Shown here: positions 1-9,517 of the stretch, in pieces
Position numbering within the stretch: the first letter of the stretch is position 1
Layout: the number at the start of each line of letters is the position of its first letter
Assembly: GCF_016908325.1 (NCBI RefSeq)
Contig: NZ_JAFBDR010000029.1
Span: forward strand, 1 to 51,191
Length of the DNA stretch: 51,191 bases
From: Aquibacillus albus
Lineage (GTDB): Bacteria > Bacillota > Bacilli > Bacillales > Amphibacillaceae
Direction: 5' to 3'
Program-made: the position numbers and the translations under genes
Notes under the pieces: generated by a model
The model's database searches: none
The model's input: the letters and a program-made list of their open reading frames with translations, nothing else
What the model was told of the DNA's origin: nothing

Positions 1-178
1 ACTTTTTAAAAAGCGATTTTAAGAGTTTTAGTTAAGGTCGGTCTTTTTTACTTAAAAATGGTGGTTGACTTATTTACCATTATACGCTGACACCACCCGA
101 ATTTTGTCGAAAATTTATTACATGCATAACTTATTTCACAAGCAGTTTAAACAAGACTGTAGCAGGAGGGTCTTTCCA

Positions 179-574
179 TTGATTGCAAAATTAATGAGCT
201 TATTAAAAATTGGTTCACCTAAGGTTGATCTTATCTTAGATACAAATCAAGTAAAACCAGGGGATAAAATTTCTGGAGTATTTTATATGGAAGGTGGATG
301 GGTGAAACAAAAATTAAAAAGATTAGAATGTGATTTTGTTCGGGAATATCACGGGGAAAAACCAGAAGTTATTCAGCCTGTAAAGACTGTTTTAATGTCA
401 GATACGATAGATTCTGATGACCAAACGGAAATTCCTTTTACCTACAAGTTACCAAAAGAACTACCGCCAACGTCAGAGGATGTTTCCTACCGATTAGAAA
501 CGAAATTAGTTTTTACGAATGATACAAAAAGCATAGATACGGATGAAATTGTAGTTCTTGTTTCAACTAGCTAA
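179..574 (+). CDS. Spo0M-like sporulation control protein, short form
   Basis: The protein (about 131 aa) resembles the N-terminal arrestin-like beta-sandwich of Spo0M, a cytoplasmic sporulation-control protein. The start is taken at TTG 179, because AGGAGGG lies at 164-170 with good spacing and the homology begins just after it (MSLLKIGSPKVDLIL). An in-frame upstream extension to 65 has no ribosome binding site and does not look like the family. Bacillus subtilis Spo0M is about twice as long, so this copy lacks the second half of the family. There is no frameshift visible around the stop, so it is probably a genuine short paralogue rather than a broken gene. It is a single gene ahead of the queuosine operon and shows no functional link to it. 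Confidence 0.75.
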   Translation: MIAKLMSLLKIGSPKVDLILDTNQVKPGDKISGVFYMEGGWVKQKLKRLECDFVREYHGEKPEVIQPVKTVLMSDTIDSDDQTEIPFTYKLPKELPPTSEDVSYRLETKLVFTNDTKSIDTDEIVVLVSTS

Positions 575-682
575 ACATAGATTGTAAATAAATAAACATC
601 AATCCTTGATTTTCCATCACAATCTTTCTCATTTTTCTGCTATAATAGCAAACAGACGAATAATAAATCTGCACGGTGCAGG

Positions 683-718
683 AGAGGTTCTAGCGACACC
701 CTCTATAAAAAACTAAGG
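683..718 (+). ncRNA. preQ1-I riboswitch aptamer
   Basis: The 36 nt match the class I preQ1 aptamer closely: P1 strands AGAGG (683-687) and CCTCT, the TTCTAGC loop, and the A-rich tail that ends in CTAAGG (713-718). It lies directly upstream of queC, and preQ1 is a queuosine precursor, so it should turn the operon down when preQ1 is abundant. The 3' CTAAGG can pair either inside the aptamer pseudoknot or with CCTTAG at 730-735. Confidence 0.93.
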
Positions 719-720
719 AT

Positions 721-754
721 GAACTGTGCCCTTAGGTATAGTTCTTTTGTTTTT
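721..754 (+). terminator. Riboswitch-controlled intrinsic terminator
   Basis: GAACTGTGCC (721-730) pairs with GGTATAGTTC (735-744) through a CTTA loop, using two G-U pairs, and a T-rich tract follows. The competing pairing CTAAGG (713-718) with CCTTAG (730-735) would act as antiterminator. Ligand binding captures CTAAGG in the aptamer and should release the terminator, which is the usual preQ1-I off-switch logic. Confidence 0.8.
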
Positions 755-799
755 GGGTGGATAGGATTCTCTCTTTCTATACGAAAGGAGAATTTTTTT

Positions 800-1459
800 A
801 TGGAAAAAGCAGTTGTTGTATTTAGCGGTGGTCAGGATAGTACTACCTGTCTATTCTGGGCCTTAGAAAAATATGATGAAGTAGAAGTTGTGACCTTCGA
901 TTATAATCAACGTCATAATGAAGAAATTAAAGTTGCGAAGGAAATTGCCGAAGATTTAAATGTAAAGCACCATGTACTGGATATGTCCATATTAAGTCAA
1001 TTGGCACCGAACGCACTAACACGTGATGATATAGAGGTAAAAGATGGAGAAAACGGTGAATTACCTTCGACATTTGTCCCTGGACGAAATCTAATGTTTC
1101 TTTCTTTTGCTACCATTTTAGCAAAACAAATTGGTGCTAAGCATATTGTTACAGGCGTATGCGAAACAGACTTTAGCGGTTATCCAGACTGCCGTGATGT
1201 CTTTATTAAATCACTTAATGTAACACTTAATTTATCGATGGATGATCAGTTCGTTATTCACACTCCTTTAATGTGGCTCGACAAAGCGGAAACATGGGAG
1301 CTTGCTGATCAGCTTCATGCTTTTGAGTACATTCGAGAACAAACCCTTACTTGTTATCACGGTGTTCGTGGTGATGGTTGTAGAGAATGTCCATCATGTA
1401 AGCTACGGCAAAACGGACTTGATATTTATCTCAAGCAGCGTGAAGAGGTGAACTCCTAA
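800..1459 (+). CDS. queC: 7-cyano-7-deazaguanine synthase QueC
   Basis: QueC converts 7-carboxy-7-deazaguanine to preQ0 with ATP and ammonia, in the cytoplasmic queuosine pathway. The 219-aa protein starts at [14 protein letters not shown], which carries the SGGxDS PP-loop pyrophosphatase motif. Near the C-terminus [16 protein letters not shown] supplies the four zinc-binding cysteines. ATG 800 is chosen because GAAAGGAGAA precedes it; a longer in-frame reading from 719 would run through the riboswitch terminator. It is the first gene of queCDE: its stop overlaps the queD start (TAATG), so the genes are translationally coupled. The operon is controlled by the preQ1-I riboswitch upstream. Confidence 0.96.
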   Translation: MEKAVVVFSGGQDSTTCLFWALEKYDEVEVVTFDYNQRHNEEIKVAKEIAEDLNVKHHVLDMSILSQLAPNALTRDDIEVKDGENGELPSTFVPGRNLMFLSFATILAKQIGAKHIVTGVCETDFSGYPDCRDVFIKSLNVTLNLSMDDQFVIHTPLMWLDKAETWELADQLHAFEYIREQTLTCYHGVRGDGCRECPSCKLRQNGLDIYLKQREEVNS

Positions 1460-1926
1460 TGTACGGCTTTACCATCGTAGAAAACTTACAGAAAATTGAC
1501 GAAGATATAAAACGCCATGAACTGAAGTATCATAAACAACGTGTCTTAGTAAGTAAAGAATTTACATTTGATGCAGCACACCATCTTCATTGCTATGAAG
1601 GAAAATGCAAAAACCTTCATGGCCACACCTACAAAGTCATTTTCGGAATTAGTGGCTATGTAGATGATATTGGAATCGTGATAGACTTTGGTGATATGAA
1701 GCAAATATGGAAGGAAAAAATTGAAATTCATCTTGATCACCGTTATTTGAACGATACACTGCCAAAAATGAATACAACAGCAGAAAATATGGTCGTTTGG
1801 ATTTATGAAAAAATGGAAGATGCACTGTCTAATTACCCAAATCATTGCCGAGTAGAATTCGTGAAGCTTTATGAAACACCAACAAGCTACGCGGAAGCAA
1901 GACGGGAGTGGATGACGAATGAGTAA
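1459..1926 (+). CDS. queD: 6-carboxy-5,6,7,8-tetrahydropterin synthase QueD
   Basis: QueD turns dihydroneopterin triphosphate into 6-carboxytetrahydropterin, the first committed step of preQ0 synthesis. The 155-aa protein has the 6-pyruvoyltetrahydropterin-synthase fold. FDAAHHLHCYEGKCKNLHGH holds the zinc histidines and the catalytic Cys, LDHRYLND gives the catalytic His, and KLYETPTS the substrate-binding Glu. About 28 residues precede the usual start of the fold, a small N-terminal extension. The start overlaps the queC stop and the 3' end overlaps queE by 8 bases, so the three genes form one tightly coupled operon. Confidence 0.95.
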   Translation: MYGFTIVENLQKIDEDIKRHELKYHKQRVLVSKEFTFDAAHHLHCYEGKCKNLHGHTYKVIFGISGYVDDIGIVIDFGDMKQIWKEKIEIHLDHRYLNDTLPKMNTTAENMVVWIYEKMEDALSNYPNHCRVEFVKLYETPTSYAEARREWMTNE

Positions 1927-2647
1927 ATTCCCGGTACTTGAAATATTCGGTCCAACTATTCAAGGGGAAGGAATGGTCGTTGGTCGAAAAACGATGTTTG
2001 TTAGAACTGCCGGTTGTGACTACAGTTGTTCCTGGTGTGATTCTGCATTCACTTGGGACGGCAGTGCAAAGGACGATATAGAATTGTTAACTGCTGATCA
2101 AATCGCCACACGCCTGAAAGAAATCGGCGGGGATCAATTTGATCACGTGACTATCTCAGGAGGAAATCCAGCATTATTAGGCAAGCTTGGTGAACTAATT
2201 AAAACGCTACACGAATTGGATATAGAAGTAGCTCTTGAAACGCAAGGTAGTCGTTGGCAGGATTGGTTTCTCTCCATTGATGATTTAACGGTCTCTCCCA
2301 AACCACCGAGCTCAACGATGAAAACAAACTGGGAAATACTAGATGATATTATTACAAAATTGAAAGAAAATAACCGTCTAAAAAACACTAGTTTAAAAAT
2401 AGTTATCTTCAATGAGGAAGATTTACATTATGCAGAAAAAGTCCATCAGCGTTATCCGGAGGTTCCATTTTTTCTACAGGTTGGTAATGACGATTTAGAA
2501 GAAAGCAGCCCAACTAACCTTGCGAGTTCTCTTTTATCTAAGTATGAATGGTTGATTGATAAAGTAGTTGCATCATCTAAACTTAATCGCGTCCGCGTTC
2601 TCCCTCAGGTACATGCACTTGTTTGGGGGAATAAACGAGGAGTATAG
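1919..2647 (+). CDS. queE: 7-carboxy-7-deazaguanine synthase QueE (radical SAM)
   Basis: QueE is a radical SAM enzyme that rearranges 6-carboxytetrahydropterin to 7-carboxy-7-deazaguanine. The 242-aa protein has the cluster motif CDYSCSWC (Cx3Cx2C) near residue 33, preceded by FGPTIQGEG, which is typical of this family. SGGNPAL corresponds to the SAM-binding GGE-like segment. The gene overlaps queD by 8 bases. QueF, which reduces preQ0 to preQ1 and closes this operon in B. subtilis, does not follow; a strong terminator comes at once, so queF must lie elsewhere if it is present. Confidence 0.95.
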   Translation: MSKFPVLEIFGPTIQGEGMVVGRKTMFVRTAGCDYSCSWCDSAFTWDGSAKDDIELLTADQIATRLKEIGGDQFDHVTISGGNPALLGKLGELIKTLHELDIEVALETQGSRWQDWFLSIDDLTVSPKPPSSTMKTNWEILDDIITKLKENNRLKNTSLKIVIFNEEDLHYAEKVHQRYPEVPFFLQVGNDDLEESSPTNLASSLLSKYEWLIDKVVASSKLNRVRVLPQVHALVWGNKRGV

Positions 2648-2697
2648 AAAAGGTGTCCAGTCACACAAAAAAGTGTGATAGACACCTTTTTCTTTTC
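2648..2697. terminator. Bidirectional terminator between queE and the sortase gene
   Basis: AAAAGGTGTC (2648-2657) pairs with GACACCTTTT (2681-2690), and an inner CACAC/GTGTG stem extends the hairpin. A-rich and T-rich flanks on both sides let it serve the convergent queCDE and sortase operons. Confidence 0.85.
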
Positions 2698-2715
2698 CCT
2701 CGTAGAAAGCTTTGA

Positions 2716-3339
2716 CTATTCTATTTCCTTTAAAATAGCTACCACTCTCGATTGATAGCCACCATCCTCTTCGACAAAATCGCCAACACATGTAATAAGT
2801 GTTACTCTATTTTCTCCACTTTGCAATTTCATAACTGACTCAGGGACCTCATCTTTTTTATATTCCCTTACACTGGAAAGCGAGAATGTTCGCTGTTCTC
2901 CGTTTTTCATCACCAATGTGAATTTTTTTTGCTCCTCCCAATTTTCCATTCCATAAAAAACACCTAATTCACCCTTCCAATCACGATGTCCAGATATGAT
3001 GATATTTTTTACATCAAAGCCTCGAGTATCATACCAAGACAATACACCAGGATCATCCATAACACTCATCTTACCATTTTGATCCGTTTTAACAGGTTCT
3101 ATTGGAATTTCTTGCTCATTCATAATCATCGAAATAGGATACTGACCTCCCTCTAAAATGTTAACTCTAGCTATATCCGTTTGATTAGAAGATGTAATAG
3201 AGCGATCTGATAAAAGATTGCTTTGTTTTGATTGGTGGTTCGAAACAGTATGTTTGGTTCCTGATAGATCACTAGCTAAAAATGTTAAACCAATTATTAA
3301 GACTATGACCAAAAAAACTACTTTTTTGTATCTCATCAC
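2716..3339 (-). CDS. Class D sortase
   Basis: This membrane-anchored transpeptidase should cleave an LPxTG-like motif and join the protein to the cell wall. The 207-aa protein has an N-terminal hydrophobic anchor (about residues 5-25). It shows the sortase catalytic triad: His in ISGHRDW, Cys in TLITCVG and Arg in QSRVVAI. Size and the ITCVGDF context fit class D. It lies 12 bp after a gene for a protein with a C-terminal sorting signal, so the two form an operon of enzyme and dedicated substrate, as is usual for class D sortases in bacilli. Confidence 0.9.
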   Translation of the reverse strand: MMRYKKVVFLVIVLIIGLTFLASDLSGTKHTVSNHQSKQSNLLSDRSITSSNQTDIARVNILEGGQYPISMIMNEQEIPIEPVKTDQNGKMSVMDDPGVLSWYDTRGFDVKNIIISGHRDWKGELGVFYGMENWEEQKKFTLVMKNGEQRTFSLSSVREYKKDEVPESVMKLQSGENRVTLITCVGDFVEEDGGYQSRVVAILKEIE

Positions 3340-3351
3340 TTTATCCTATCC

Positions 3352-4326
3352 TTAATTTCTCATGAAACGAAAACCTAAAAAACCGGCTAAGGTCAATGCT
3401 AGAATATAATATAGGTAGTCTACTATATTGGATGATTGCGAGGACCCATCACCAGTATCGGGCACACCCGGTGTTACGAGTTCTTCTTCCTTATCACTTT
3501 CACCAGTTGTCTCTGTTTGTTGTTGATTGGAATGGTTACCTTCTTGTTGTTCCTCCTCATTTTCTTCTGGTGATGAGGATGTGATCTGAACGGTAATTTG
3601 TTCCTGTACATCATTTAATGAAACGGTAATCGCAGCTTCACCTTTTGCTAGCGCTGACAGTTCCCCATCAGCATTGATTGTTAATAACGCCTCCGAACTA
3701 AGTGCAAAATCGACCCTGTCCGTAACATCGACTGTTGTACCGTCTTCTTTCACCCCTAAGACCTTCAACTGTAACTTCTCACCTACATTCATATTTAACT
3801 GGGAATCAACTTGCAGGGTTTCTATGTCGGATTCCTGCTCCTGTTCATGTTGAATAGCAAAAGTAACTTCGTCTTCCATCACTAATTCTGAAGCTAGATT
3901 TTGATAGCTAACGGAAAATGTGAACTCTCCAGCTGTTGAAGGATTTTGAACCTCTGGAATCTCTATTTCAAGCGTACTTTCCTCTGCTAAGGCAAACTCA
4001 GCTAAAGAAATCGTATCAAATGTTACCGTTCCCTCTTTAACGATCGCTGTTACGTTCACTTTCTCCTTTTCTCCTGAACCGCTAACTATGTAGGCATTTA
4101 CTTCTCCCGCGGTATCGAGGTTAAACTCGCCAGGAACATTTACTTGTAAATTAGTTAAGGAATCGATTGCGTTATTGATTGGTATCGTGATTGTTAACGT
4201 GTTTTCCGCTCCAGCCTCTGTTGTCATACCATCCATCGATAAACCGGATTCTGCCGCTACTATTTTTGCTTGAAATGATAAAAGTACTACTAAACTAATG
4301 ATTGAAACCAATGTTTTTCTATTCAT
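3352..4326 (-). CDS. Cell-wall-anchored surface protein with Ig-like domain, sortase substrate
   Basis: The 324-aa secreted protein has a signal peptide (about residues 1-25, ending AAES). A cohesin-like beta domain follows (about 30-165), then a BIG2-type Ig-like domain (about 170-250), an acidic Glu/Gln-rich linker and a sorting signal. The signal is VPDTG followed by a hydrophobic helix and a short basic tail (RFMRN). The motif departs from LPxTG at its first position, which suggests recognition by the cognate class D sortase just downstream. The gene starts the operon. Its ligand or role is not evident from the sequence. Confidence 0.85.
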   Translation of the reverse strand: MNRKTLVSIISLVVLLSFQAKIVAAESGLSMDGMTTEAGAENTLTITIPINNAIDSLTNLQVNVPGEFNLDTAGEVNAYIVSGSGEKEKVNVTAIVKEGTVTFDTISLAEFALAEESTLEIEIPEVQNPSTAGEFTFSVSYQNLASELVMEDEVTFAIQHEQEQESDIETLQVDSQLNMNVGEKLQLKVLGVKEDGTTVDVTDRVDFALSSEALLTINADGELSALAKGEAAITVSLNDVQEQITVQITSSSPEENEEEQQEGNHSNQQQTETTGESDKEEELVTPGVPDTGDGSSQSSNIVDYLYYILALTLAGFLGFRFMRN

Positions 4327-4491
4327 ATCTATTGCTCCTTTCTGACTCTACTATATTAATTGATTACCATTTTTAAAATTTGTTAAACCTATTATTAGAA
4401 ACAAAAAGGAACTAATGGAAAGCTGACCACAGCACTTAAAGCTATATGTTATGATAAGAAAATGAATGGATACAAAAAGGAGATAGACAAA

Positions 4492-5592
4492 ATGTTTGAC
4501 TGGATACCCATATCGTACGAAACACTGATAGATATAGGAATTTCAATTGGAGTTTTTCTTGTATTTTTGATATTCCGTAAGATTTTTGCTAAATACGTAT
4601 TTCACTTAATTTTAAAAATTAGTAAAAAAACACCAACTGATTTCTTTTCTAATGTTTGCCTTGCATTTGAACATCCAATCAGATGGATATTTTTAATCAT
4701 TGGAATTTATGTAGCTGTTGGTTATTTTCCATATCTAGAACAATCTAACGAAGTCTTTAGACAATGTATAAGATCTGGTATTATTGCGATGATTGCCTGG
4801 GGGTTATATAACCTTTCATCTAGTTCCTCGCTTCTATTTACAAACATAAATGAACGAACAAACATTAAAATTGATCCAATCCTGATTCCATTTTTATCAA
4901 AAACAATACGGTTTGTAATCATCGCAATAAGCTTCAGTATTATTGCTCAGGAATTTGATTATGATGTTAACGGTTTTGTAGCTGGTCTTGGGCTAGGTGG
5001 ACTTGCTTTTGCTTTAGCTGCAAAAGATGCGATCGGAAACTTATTTGGCGGTATTATTATTATCACAGAAAAGCCATTTTCGATTGGTAATTGGATTAAG
5101 ACACCTAGTGTAGAAGGTATTGTAGAGGATATTAATTTTCGAAGTACAAAGATTCGAACCTTTGATCAAGCACTTGTAACTGTACCGAATGCAACATTAG
5201 CAAATGAAAATATAATAAACTGGAGCGAAATGGGGAAACGAAGAATCACCTTCCATTTAGGTGTAACCTATGATACTCCGAAGTCTAAATTGGAAAGTAC
5301 AGTGAAGAAAGTGGAAGAGCTGTTAACAAATCATCCAGATGTCCATCCTGAAACAATATTTGTTCACTTTGATCGGTATAATGACAGTAGTTTAGATATA
5401 TTCTTATATTTCTTTACGAATACAACGGTATGGGCAGAATATTTAAAAATAAAGGAAGAAATAAACTTTTCCATTATGGAGATTTTAGAGGACGAGGGAG
5501 TATCCATTGCATTTCCAAGTAGATCTCTTTATTTTCAGAAACAAGAGGAAGATATTTCAAGACCTGGACCTATGCTAGACGGTGACAATTAA
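4492..5592 (+). CDS. MscS-family mechanosensitive ion channel
   Basis: The 366-aa protein resembles the YhdY-like branch of small-conductance mechanosensitive channels that release solutes on hypo-osmotic shock. Several transmembrane helices fill the first 170 residues. The Gly/Ala-rich pore helix and the MscS signature follow (GLGGLAFALAAKDAIGNLFGG, then EKPFSIGNWIK). After these comes the cytoplasmic beta domain (VTVPNATLANENIINWS) and an alpha/beta tail. ATG 4492 is preferred over ATG 4462 because AAAGGAG lies 9 bases ahead of it. The gene appears monocistronic. Confidence 0.88.
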   Translation: MFDWIPISYETLIDIGISIGVFLVFLIFRKIFAKYVFHLILKISKKTPTDFFSNVCLAFEHPIRWIFLIIGIYVAVGYFPYLEQSNEVFRQCIRSGIIAMIAWGLYNLSSSSSLLFTNINERTNIKIDPILIPFLSKTIRFVIIAISFSIIAQEFDYDVNGFVAGLGLGGLAFALAAKDAIGNLFGGIIIITEKPFSIGNWIKTPSVEGIVEDINFRSTKIRTFDQALVTVPNATLANENIINWSEMGKRRITFHLGVTYDTPKSKLESTVKKVEELLTNHPDVHPETIFVHFDRYNDSSLDIFLYFFTNTTVWAEYLKIKEEINFSIMEILEDEGVSIAFPSRSLYFQKQEEDISRPGPMLDGDN

Positions 5593-5647
5593 AAAATAAC
5601 ATAGTTTATATTGGGGAGTTAATTAAAAACGAAGGGATAGAATAACG

Positions 5648-6427
5648 ATGAATAGACATATTATTTTTTTCGATATAGATGGGACACTTTTAAACGAAGA
5701 CAAGCTGTTACCCAAAAGCGCCAAAGATGCCATATTTTCTTTAAAAGAATTAGGACATGAAGTGGCAATTGCAACAGGTCGTGCCCCATTTATGTTTGAA
5801 GACCTGCGTGAAGAATTGAAGATTGATACCTTTGTGAGTTATAACGGGCAATATGTTGTTTTAAATGGCGAGGTTATTTATACGAATCCATTAAACAAAG
5901 ATGCTTTGGAATCTCTAACGGAACTAGCTGTTTCAAATGATCATCCCGTCGTTTTTATGGACCATGAGGATATGAAGGCAAATGTTCCTGAACATGAATA
6001 TATAAAGGAAAGCATCAGCACGCTTAAAATTAAGCAGTTCCCTACACATGATCCGAGTTATAGTGAGGGAAGGGAACTTTATCAGTCTTTATTATTTTGT
6101 AAAGAAGGAGAAGAAACTCATTATCAAGATAAGTATAAACAGTTTGACTTTGTTCGGTGGCATCCGTTATCCACCGATATCCTCCCAGCAGGTGGATCAA
6201 AAGCTAACGGAATTGAAAAGATAATTGAAAAGCTTGGGATTGCAAAACAGTTTCAAGTAGCTTTTGGTGACTCATTAAATGATTTAGAGATGCTTTCCCA
6301 AATCGAAAATAGTGTAGCAATGGGGAATGGTCATGATTTGGCAAAAAAAGCTGCTAAATATGAAACCAAATCAGTAGAGGAAGATGGCATCTTACATGGA
6401 TTGAAGATGCTAGGACTATTAGGGTAA
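5648..6427 (+). CDS. Cof-type HAD-superfamily hydrolase (YkrA-like)
   Basis: This cytoplasmic phosphatase of the haloacid dehalogenase superfamily, Cof/type IIB subgroup, acts on an unknown phosphorylated metabolite. The 259-aa protein contains motif I DIDGTL (nucleophile Asp, residues 8-13), motif II ATGR, a lysine loop in GGSKANG and motif IV GDSLNDLEM. The length is typical. It is followed by a strong hairpin shared with the convergent lut operon. No neighbour hints at a substrate. Confidence 0.88.
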   Translation: MNRHIIFFDIDGTLLNEDKLLPKSAKDAIFSLKELGHEVAIATGRAPFMFEDLREELKIDTFVSYNGQYVVLNGEVIYTNPLNKDALESLTELAVSNDHPVVFMDHEDMKANVPEHEYIKESISTLKIKQFPTHDPSYSEGRELYQSLLFCKEGEETHYQDKYKQFDFVRWHPLSTDILPAGGSKANGIEKIIEKLGIAKQFQVAFGDSLNDLEMLSQIENSVAMGNGHDLAKKAAKYETKSVEEDGILHGLKMLGLLG

Positions 6428-6431
6428 TTTG

Positions 6432-6466
6432 GGGACAAAGGGACAGGTTTACTGTCCCTTTGTCCC
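6432..6466. terminator. Perfect-palindrome bidirectional terminator
   Basis: A 15-bp arm starting at 6432 (GGGACAAAGGGACAG) is exactly complementary to 6452-6466, with a GTTTA loop. It lies between the convergent HAD and lutC genes. A near-identical element occurs at 18299-18327, so this is a dispersed hairpin repeat used as a terminator. Confidence 0.8.
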
Positions 6467-6472
6467 ACTTTG

Positions 6473-7195
6473 CTATCTGTCCTCCACTACAATGTATGTA
6501 GCTTTTATTGGACCATGGACACCGACGACTAAATTCATTTCAATATCTGCACTATTACTAGGGCCTGTAATAAAATTAACGCAAGAAGCTACACGCTCAC
6601 CAGCTTCTACCCGCTGATGAATTTCCCGAGTAGCTTGAGACATCCTTGGAACGAGTGTACTCTTGGGAACAATTGCAATATACGTAGCAGGAAGTAAGCT
6701 GACAGAACGTCCTTTGCCCTTATCACTGAAAAGAACAACCGTACCCGATTCAGCTAAGGTAATATCACTAAAAGTAATACCTACATCTGCTTGTTCAGCT
6801 ATCCGGATACTTTCTTCTCCATTTTCTACATCCCACTGATGAACCGCTATATTCTGACTTTCTTTCCAACTTTCAAATGGATTGATCAAATGATAAGTTG
6901 TGAAACGCGGGTCATCCCAAGTCATAACGGATTTACCACCATACCCCTGTATAACACCTAGCAAAGTCTGAGCCAAGTTTTCTTGGTCCGTTCGTACTAA
7001 ATCCGTATGAATCGATTTACATTGTTTCTCTAACACATCAACCAATTGGTCCTCTGTATGGTTTGAAAGCACGTTCCATTGTACTTGATTTTTCCACCTT
7101 GGACGTGCAACGCCCAACGTTCTTCTTTCACGTCCAAGATTGGTTGCAATGTTATTCAAAAATTTATCTCTATTTTTAATTTCCCCTTTTGGCAC
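6473..7195 (-). CDS. lutC: Lactate utilization protein LutC
   Basis: LutC is the third subunit of the LutABC system that oxidises L-lactate to pyruvate. The 240-aa protein has the LUD domain with [14 protein letters not shown] and [13 protein letters not shown]. It matches the length of B. subtilis LutC if translation starts at GTG 7195 ([10 protein letters not shown]); this start has AAAGGAGG 8 bases upstream inside the end of lutB. A longer frame to 7267 would overlap lutB by about 90 bases without a ribosome site. It is last in lutABC and ends at the shared terminator. Confidence 0.94.
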   Translation of the reverse strand: MPKGEIKNRDKFLNNIATNLGRERRTLGVARPRWKNQVQWNVLSNHTEDQLVDVLEKQCKSIHTDLVRTDQENLAQTLLGVIQGYGGKSVMTWDDPRFTTYHLINPFESWKESQNIAVHQWDVENGEESIRIAEQADVGITFSDITLAESGTVVLFSDKGKGRSVSLLPATYIAIVPKSTLVPRMSQATREIHQRVEAGERVASCVNFITGPSNSADIEMNLVVGVHGPIKATYIVVEDR

Positions 7196-8621
7196 GCTCA
7201 CTTCCTCCTTTCTCTCTATTTTTAAACCAATCTCTAAATCGTTGTTTTTGCGGTACTGGAAATTCACGTATATCCGTCCAAGGCTTTACCGGACCTGGTC
7301 CTTTTGATATCGATCCGTCTTTGACAAACGGAGTTACTAGAAGTGGCGCCATTCTCGTAGCTAGTTTATATAAATTTCCAGATCCGGCTACAATACTAAA
7401 CCCTTGCATAGCAAGTCTTTCAGCAAGGTCTGATTTTTCCTCTTCCTCGACAATATTTCTCCGGTGTTTGACGAGTTGTTCATGTAATGGAATTTTAACG
7501 GGGCATACCTCCGTACACGCACCACACAACGTTGACGCATATGGTAACTCTTTATAGTCATCATAGCCGCCCAACAACGGTGTCAATACCGCGCCAATCG
7601 GTCCAGGATAAATCGAGCCGTATGCGTGGCCACCAACATGACGATATACCGGGCATACATTAATACAGGCAGCACAACGAATGCAGTGAAGCGCTTCCTG
7701 AAACTCTGTCCCTAATATTTTAGAACGGCCATTATCAACTATCACTAAATGAAATTCTTCGGGGCCATCCACTTCTCCTTCTATTTTTGGCCCCGTCAAG
7801 GCAGTTACGTAGCTCGTTAGCTTTTGTCCTACAGCAGCCCTTGTCAATAAACTAACTAAAACGTCAAGTTCTTCCCACGTAGGGACAATTCGTTCCATCC
7901 CCATGACCGTAATTTGCGTTTTCGGAAGGGTGGAAACCATTCTAGCATTCCCTTCATTTGTTACGAGAGCAAAAGAGCCTGACTCGGCAATTGCAAAATT
8001 ACACCCAGTGATACCAACATCTGCTTCCAAAAATTCTTTTCTTAATTTTTCTCGTGCAAATAAAGTTAGCTCCTCTGGTTTTTCTGTTTTCGTATATCCT
8101 AATTTCTCTTTAAAAACATCACGAATTTGCTCTTTGTTTTTGTGTAAGGCCGGGGCAACGATGTGAGATGGTGGATCATGGTCATCGATTTGAAGAATGT
8201 ACTCCCCTAAATCCGTCTCGACCACTTCACACCCGTTCTCTTCCAAAATATCGTTTAGTGCAATTTCTTCTGTAACCATAGACTTTGATTTTGCTATTTT
8301 CTTAGCATTCTTGTTAGCGATTACTTCACTTACATAGTTATTGGCATCATCTGCCGTTTCAGCAAAATAAACGTGACCACCTAGCTCTGCAATTTTGTCG
8401 CTTAGCTGCTGTAAATAAAAGTCTAGATTTTCCATCGTATGTTGCCGTATTTCTTGTCCTAAACTACGCCACTCTTCCCAATCTCCTAATTCATCTGCCG
8501 CATTTGCGCGGTTCGTTTGTAATCTCCCCTGTGCAGAACGGACAGCACCTCGCATAAAATCATCTTCAAGACCTTTGTCCACTCGTTTTGTAAATTCTTT
8601 TTCACCGATGTGCATTGGCAT
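7176..8621 (-). CDS. lutB: Lactate utilization iron-sulfur protein LutB
   Basis: LutB is the large iron-sulfur subunit of the L-lactate oxidising complex. The 481-aa protein has an N-terminal LUD domain ([16 protein letters not shown] near residue 200). Two ferredoxin-type 4Fe-4S motifs follow, [14 protein letters not shown] and [12 protein letters not shown], and then a conserved C-terminal region. Its ATG overlaps the lutA stop (TAATG), and its last 20 bases contain the lutC ribosome binding site and start, so all three subunits are translationally coupled. Confidence 0.95.
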   Translation of the reverse strand: MPMHIGEKEFTKRVDKGLEDDFMRGAVRSAQGRLQTNRANAADELGDWEEWRSLGQEIRQHTMENLDFYLQQLSDKIAELGGHVYFAETADDANNYVSEVIANKNAKKIAKSKSMVTEEIALNDILEENGCEVVETDLGEYILQIDDHDPPSHIVAPALHKNKEQIRDVFKEKLGYTKTEKPEELTLFAREKLRKEFLEADVGITGCNFAIAESGSFALVTNEGNARMVSTLPKTQITVMGMERIVPTWEELDVLVSLLTRAAVGQKLTSYVTALTGPKIEGEVDGPEEFHLVIVDNGRSKILGTEFQEALHCIRCAACINVCPVYRHVGGHAYGSIYPGPIGAVLTPLLGGYDDYKELPYASTLCGACTEVCPVKIPLHEQLVKHRRNIVEEEEKSDLAERLAMQGFSIVAGSGNLYKLATRMAPLLVTPFVKDGSISKGPGPVKPWTDIREFPVPQKQRFRDWFKNREKGGSERAKRGN

Positions 8622-9346
8622 TAGACTTCACCCCGACTATTTAAAATTTCTGCAATATGCATCACTTTTATCGGCTTATTTTTTCGATTAATTCTTCCAC
8701 CAATATTCATCAAACAGCCTCCGTCTGCACCAATGAGCACCTCGGTTTCCGTCTCCTCAATATGTTCCACTTTTTCATCAACCATTTGTTCCGATATAGT
8801 TGGCATTTTAACGGAAAACGTACCCCCAAACCCACAACAACTTTCTCGATTAGGTAACTCTACCATCTCTAACCCTTTTACATTACTTAATAGTTTTAGA
8901 GGAGCTTCTTTCACACCTAACAACCGTGTCATATGGCAAGAAGTATGGTACGTTGCTTTTGCGTGAAATTCAGAACCAGTATTGTCTACCTTTAAAACTT
9001 CAGTTAAGAATTGTGTTAACTCATATGTCTTTTCTTTTAATTTTTTTGCCTTTTCCTGCCAGACTGGTTCACCCTCAAACAAGGATTCATATTCGTGAAA
9101 CATATAAGCACAAGAACCAGATGGACTGACTACATACTCAGAATGCGCAAAAGTATGAATCATATTTTTGGCAGCAGCTTTTGTTTTTTTATGATAGCCA
9201 CTATTATAGGCAGGCTGACCACAGCATGTTTGCGTTTCAGGAAAATCCACTTCACATCCAAAGCGTTCAAGTAATTCTACTGTTGCTTTTCCCGCGTTAA
9301 CATAAAACACATCCCCAAGACAAGTAATAAATAAGGATACTTTCAT
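8621..9346 (-). CDS. lutA: Lactate utilization CCG-domain protein LutA
   Basis: LutA belongs to the cysteine-rich CCG family related to glycolate oxidase/heterodisulfide reductase subunits and works with LutBC in turning L-lactate into pyruvate. The 241-aa protein has the two expected Cys-rich modules, TCCGQP near residue 42 and ESCCGFGG near 168, each with upstream cysteines (ITCLG, SGSCAY). It starts the lut operon. The location directly beyond the rhamnose genes is meaningful, because rhamnose catabolism by RhaEW yields L-lactate. Confidence 0.95.
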   Translation of the reverse strand: MKVSLFITCLGDVFYVNAGKATVELLERFGCEVDFPETQTCCGQPAYNSGYHKKTKAAAKNMIHTFAHSEYVVSPSGSCAYMFHEYESLFEGEPVWQEKAKKLKEKTYELTQFLTEVLKVDNTGSEFHAKATYHTSCHMTRLLGVKEAPLKLLSNVKGLEMVELPNRESCCGFGGTFSVKMPTISEQMVDEKVEHIEETETEVLIGADGGCLMNIGGRINRKNKPIKVMHIAEILNSRGEV

Positions 9347-9437
9347 TTTAAACCCCCTCCCTTACATAAGCCCCTTTTTACAGTCCCATTTACATACGTG
9401 ATTTAGTAAGCGGATTCTTTACTTTTAATAAAGAAAA

Positions 9438-9484
9438 CTTGGCTAGCGCCAAGCCTTTAGGCGCAGGCGATTGCCTAGTTGCGC
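9438..9484 (-). repeat. Double hairpin between the DeoR gene and lutA
   Basis: Two adjacent inverted repeats are visible: CTTGGC(TAGC)GCCAAG at 9438-9453 and GCGCA...TGCGC at 9461-9484 with an internal GGC/GCC. They lie just after the regulator stop and can act as its terminator. The GC-rich make-up, unlike the flanks, resembles small dispersed hairpin repeats found in bacilli. Confidence 0.5.
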
Positions 9485-9517
9485 TTTTACTTAGTTCCAT
9501 AAATCCAGTACGGGAAA

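Noticed and set aside
719-799. Longer queC start at 719
   Set aside because: The extension runs through the riboswitch terminator and has no homology; ATG 800 has the proper RBS.
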